A stretch of DNA of 6,424 nucleotides. It comes from Methanocalculus sp. GTDB lineage: Archaea > Halobacteriota > Methanomicrobia > Methanomicrobiales > Methanocorpusculaceae. The stretch is taken from the NCBI RefSeq assembly GCF_029762515.1, contig NZ_JARVGN010000090.1:1-6424 (forward strand), given 5' to 3'. The position numbers and the translations under genes are program-made. The notes below the pieces were generated by a model. It was not told the origin of the DNA. It was given only the letters and a program-made list of their open reading frames with translations, and searched no databases. This document shows, piece after piece, positions 6,236 to 6,424 of this stretch (positions within the stretch are counted from its first letter, which is position 1; every line of letters begins with the position of its first letter).

Positions 6236-6364
6236 CCTTTCAGGTTGCTCTCTCGAGCAAGGGTTTATCACCCCTGTCAGCCTGATCCCGCTCTAACCCG
6301 CCCCCGATACCCGCGCCGCACCTGTTTCAAACTACCCCCATGAAATAGCGAGCAGTCAATAAAA

Positions 6365-6407
6365 GCCTCTACCGGGAGATGAGGATCGTCTTCTCCCAGG
6401 TATAGGC
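6365..6407. other. Long imperfect hairpin flanked by 8-base direct repeats
   Basis: GCCT (6365-6368) pairs with AGGC (6404-6407). After one mismatch, TACC (6370-6373) pairs with GGTA (6399-6402); after a single-base bulge, GGGAGA (6374-6379) pairs with TCTCCC (6392-6397). That is 14 pairs around a 12-base loop. TCAATAAA occurs immediately outside on both sides (6356-6363 and 6409-6416). It overlaps the possible - strand gene end. A transcript-end structure or small repeated element would both fit. Confidence 0.45.
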
Positions 6408-6424
6408 ATCAATAAATGACAGGC
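6369..6424 (-). CDS. Possible C-terminal end of a - strand gene entering from the right edge
   Basis: Reading leftwards on the - strand from 6422, a frame of 17 residues (L-S-F-I-D-A-Y-T-W-E-K-T-I-L-I-S-R) ends at a TAG (6371-6369). Residue choice and codons (ACC, GAG, AAG, ACG, ATC, CTC, ATC, TCC) look coding, and CTTTTATT follows the stop in its direction, as an archaeal terminator might. It is too short to identify, and the + strand in the same place also gives a short plausible-looking peptide without a usable start. If real, this gene faces the kinase and symporter genes. Confidence 0.3.
   Translation of the reverse strand, partial: LSFIDAYTWEKTILISR

Larger units (their letters stand above)
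6058..6264 (-). pseudogene. Start-less frame ending in a zinc-ribbon-like CxCG-x6-CxxC sequence, possible gene remnant
   Basis: On the - strand a frame runs open from just after a stop at 6267-6265 to the TAG at 6060-6058, about 68 codons, yet contains no ATG, GTG or TTG except an ATG only about eight codons from its end. The last ~45 residues look coding: many E, D, K, R and Q, mostly G/C third bases, and a motif C-I-C-G-R-P-V-Q-P-P-C-E-A-C, followed by a polar tail ending Q-D-S-N-I-R. Four such cysteines usually bind zinc. The upstream half is less convincing. An ATG in another frame at 6212-6210 could have been its start if one frameshift is assumed. I do not recognise the family. Alternatives are a real short gene with a non-standard start (CTG at 6207), a decayed C-terminal fragment, or chance. 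It converges on the kinase gene, leaving 56 bases between stops. Confidence 0.35.
6002..6368. other. Long 3' intergenic region without a convincing + strand gene
   Basis: This stretch of 367 bases after the kinase is more GC-rich in its centre (about 6100-6320) than the genes beside it. Frames on the + strand (for example from 6065 and 6069) give Arg/Pro/Gly/Ser-rich products with no recognisable motif and look like shadows of the high GC. What it does hold are the start-less zinc-ribbon-like frame on the - strand, several inverted repeats and a TATA-like box. I see no tRNA, CRISPR array or insertion sequence in it. Confidence 0.5.

Noticed and set aside
6065..6343. Overlapping + strand frames of 92 and 75 residues after the kinase
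   Set aside because: Arg/Pro/Ser-rich translations without motifs and no ribosome binding site; the high GC explains the lack of stops, and the - strand reading is more protein-like.
6320..6346. GTTTCAAAC and TGAAA resembling a CRISPR repeat end
   Set aside because: It occurs once, with no spaced copies.

Overview
This window most likely comes from a methanogenic archaeon of the order Methanomicrobiales. The support is indirect: archaeal-type TATA boxes and T-rich terminators, a histidine kinase with the H-D-I-N-N phospho-acceptor box common in methanogen kinases, and moderate GC with frequent AGG/AGA/ATA codons. Genus cannot be settled from the sequence alone.

Layout. Positions 1-467 hold the 3' part of ilvN, the regulatory subunit of acetolactate synthase, followed by a T-rich terminator. 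Positions 654-2177 and 2516-4036 are two tandem same-strand genes for sodium:solute symporter (SSS) family proteins. They are about 78% identical by hand count over 495 gap-free columns, so they arose by duplication. The second copy is preceded, with a 2-base gap, by a 35-codon gene (2406-2513) for a one-helix membrane peptide, probably a small accessory subunit of the symporter. The first copy lacks an intact equivalent, although its leader keeps short matches to that small gene. Positions 4124-6001 encode a membrane-bound sensor histidine kinase with a large Cache/PAS-like extracytoplasmic domain, HAMP domain, coiled coil and kinase core; no response regulator is in the window.

The last 420 bases are the least ordinary part. 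The + strand shows no convincing gene. The - strand carries a start-less frame (6264 to 6058) whose last ~45 residues look coding and contain a CxCG-x6-CxxC zinc-ribbon-like motif, and the apparent last 17 codons of another - strand gene entering from the right edge. The same stretch holds several inverted repeats, including a long imperfect hairpin at 6365-6407 flanked by 8-base direct repeats.

How it works together. The two symporters probably import one or two related small solutes using an ion gradient. The small peptide is translated immediately before the second symporter and probably assembles with it. The kinase could sense an external ligand related to the transported solute, but that rests only on adjacency. 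The ilvN fragment is probably the end of an upstream branched-chain amino acid operon and looks separately transcribed.
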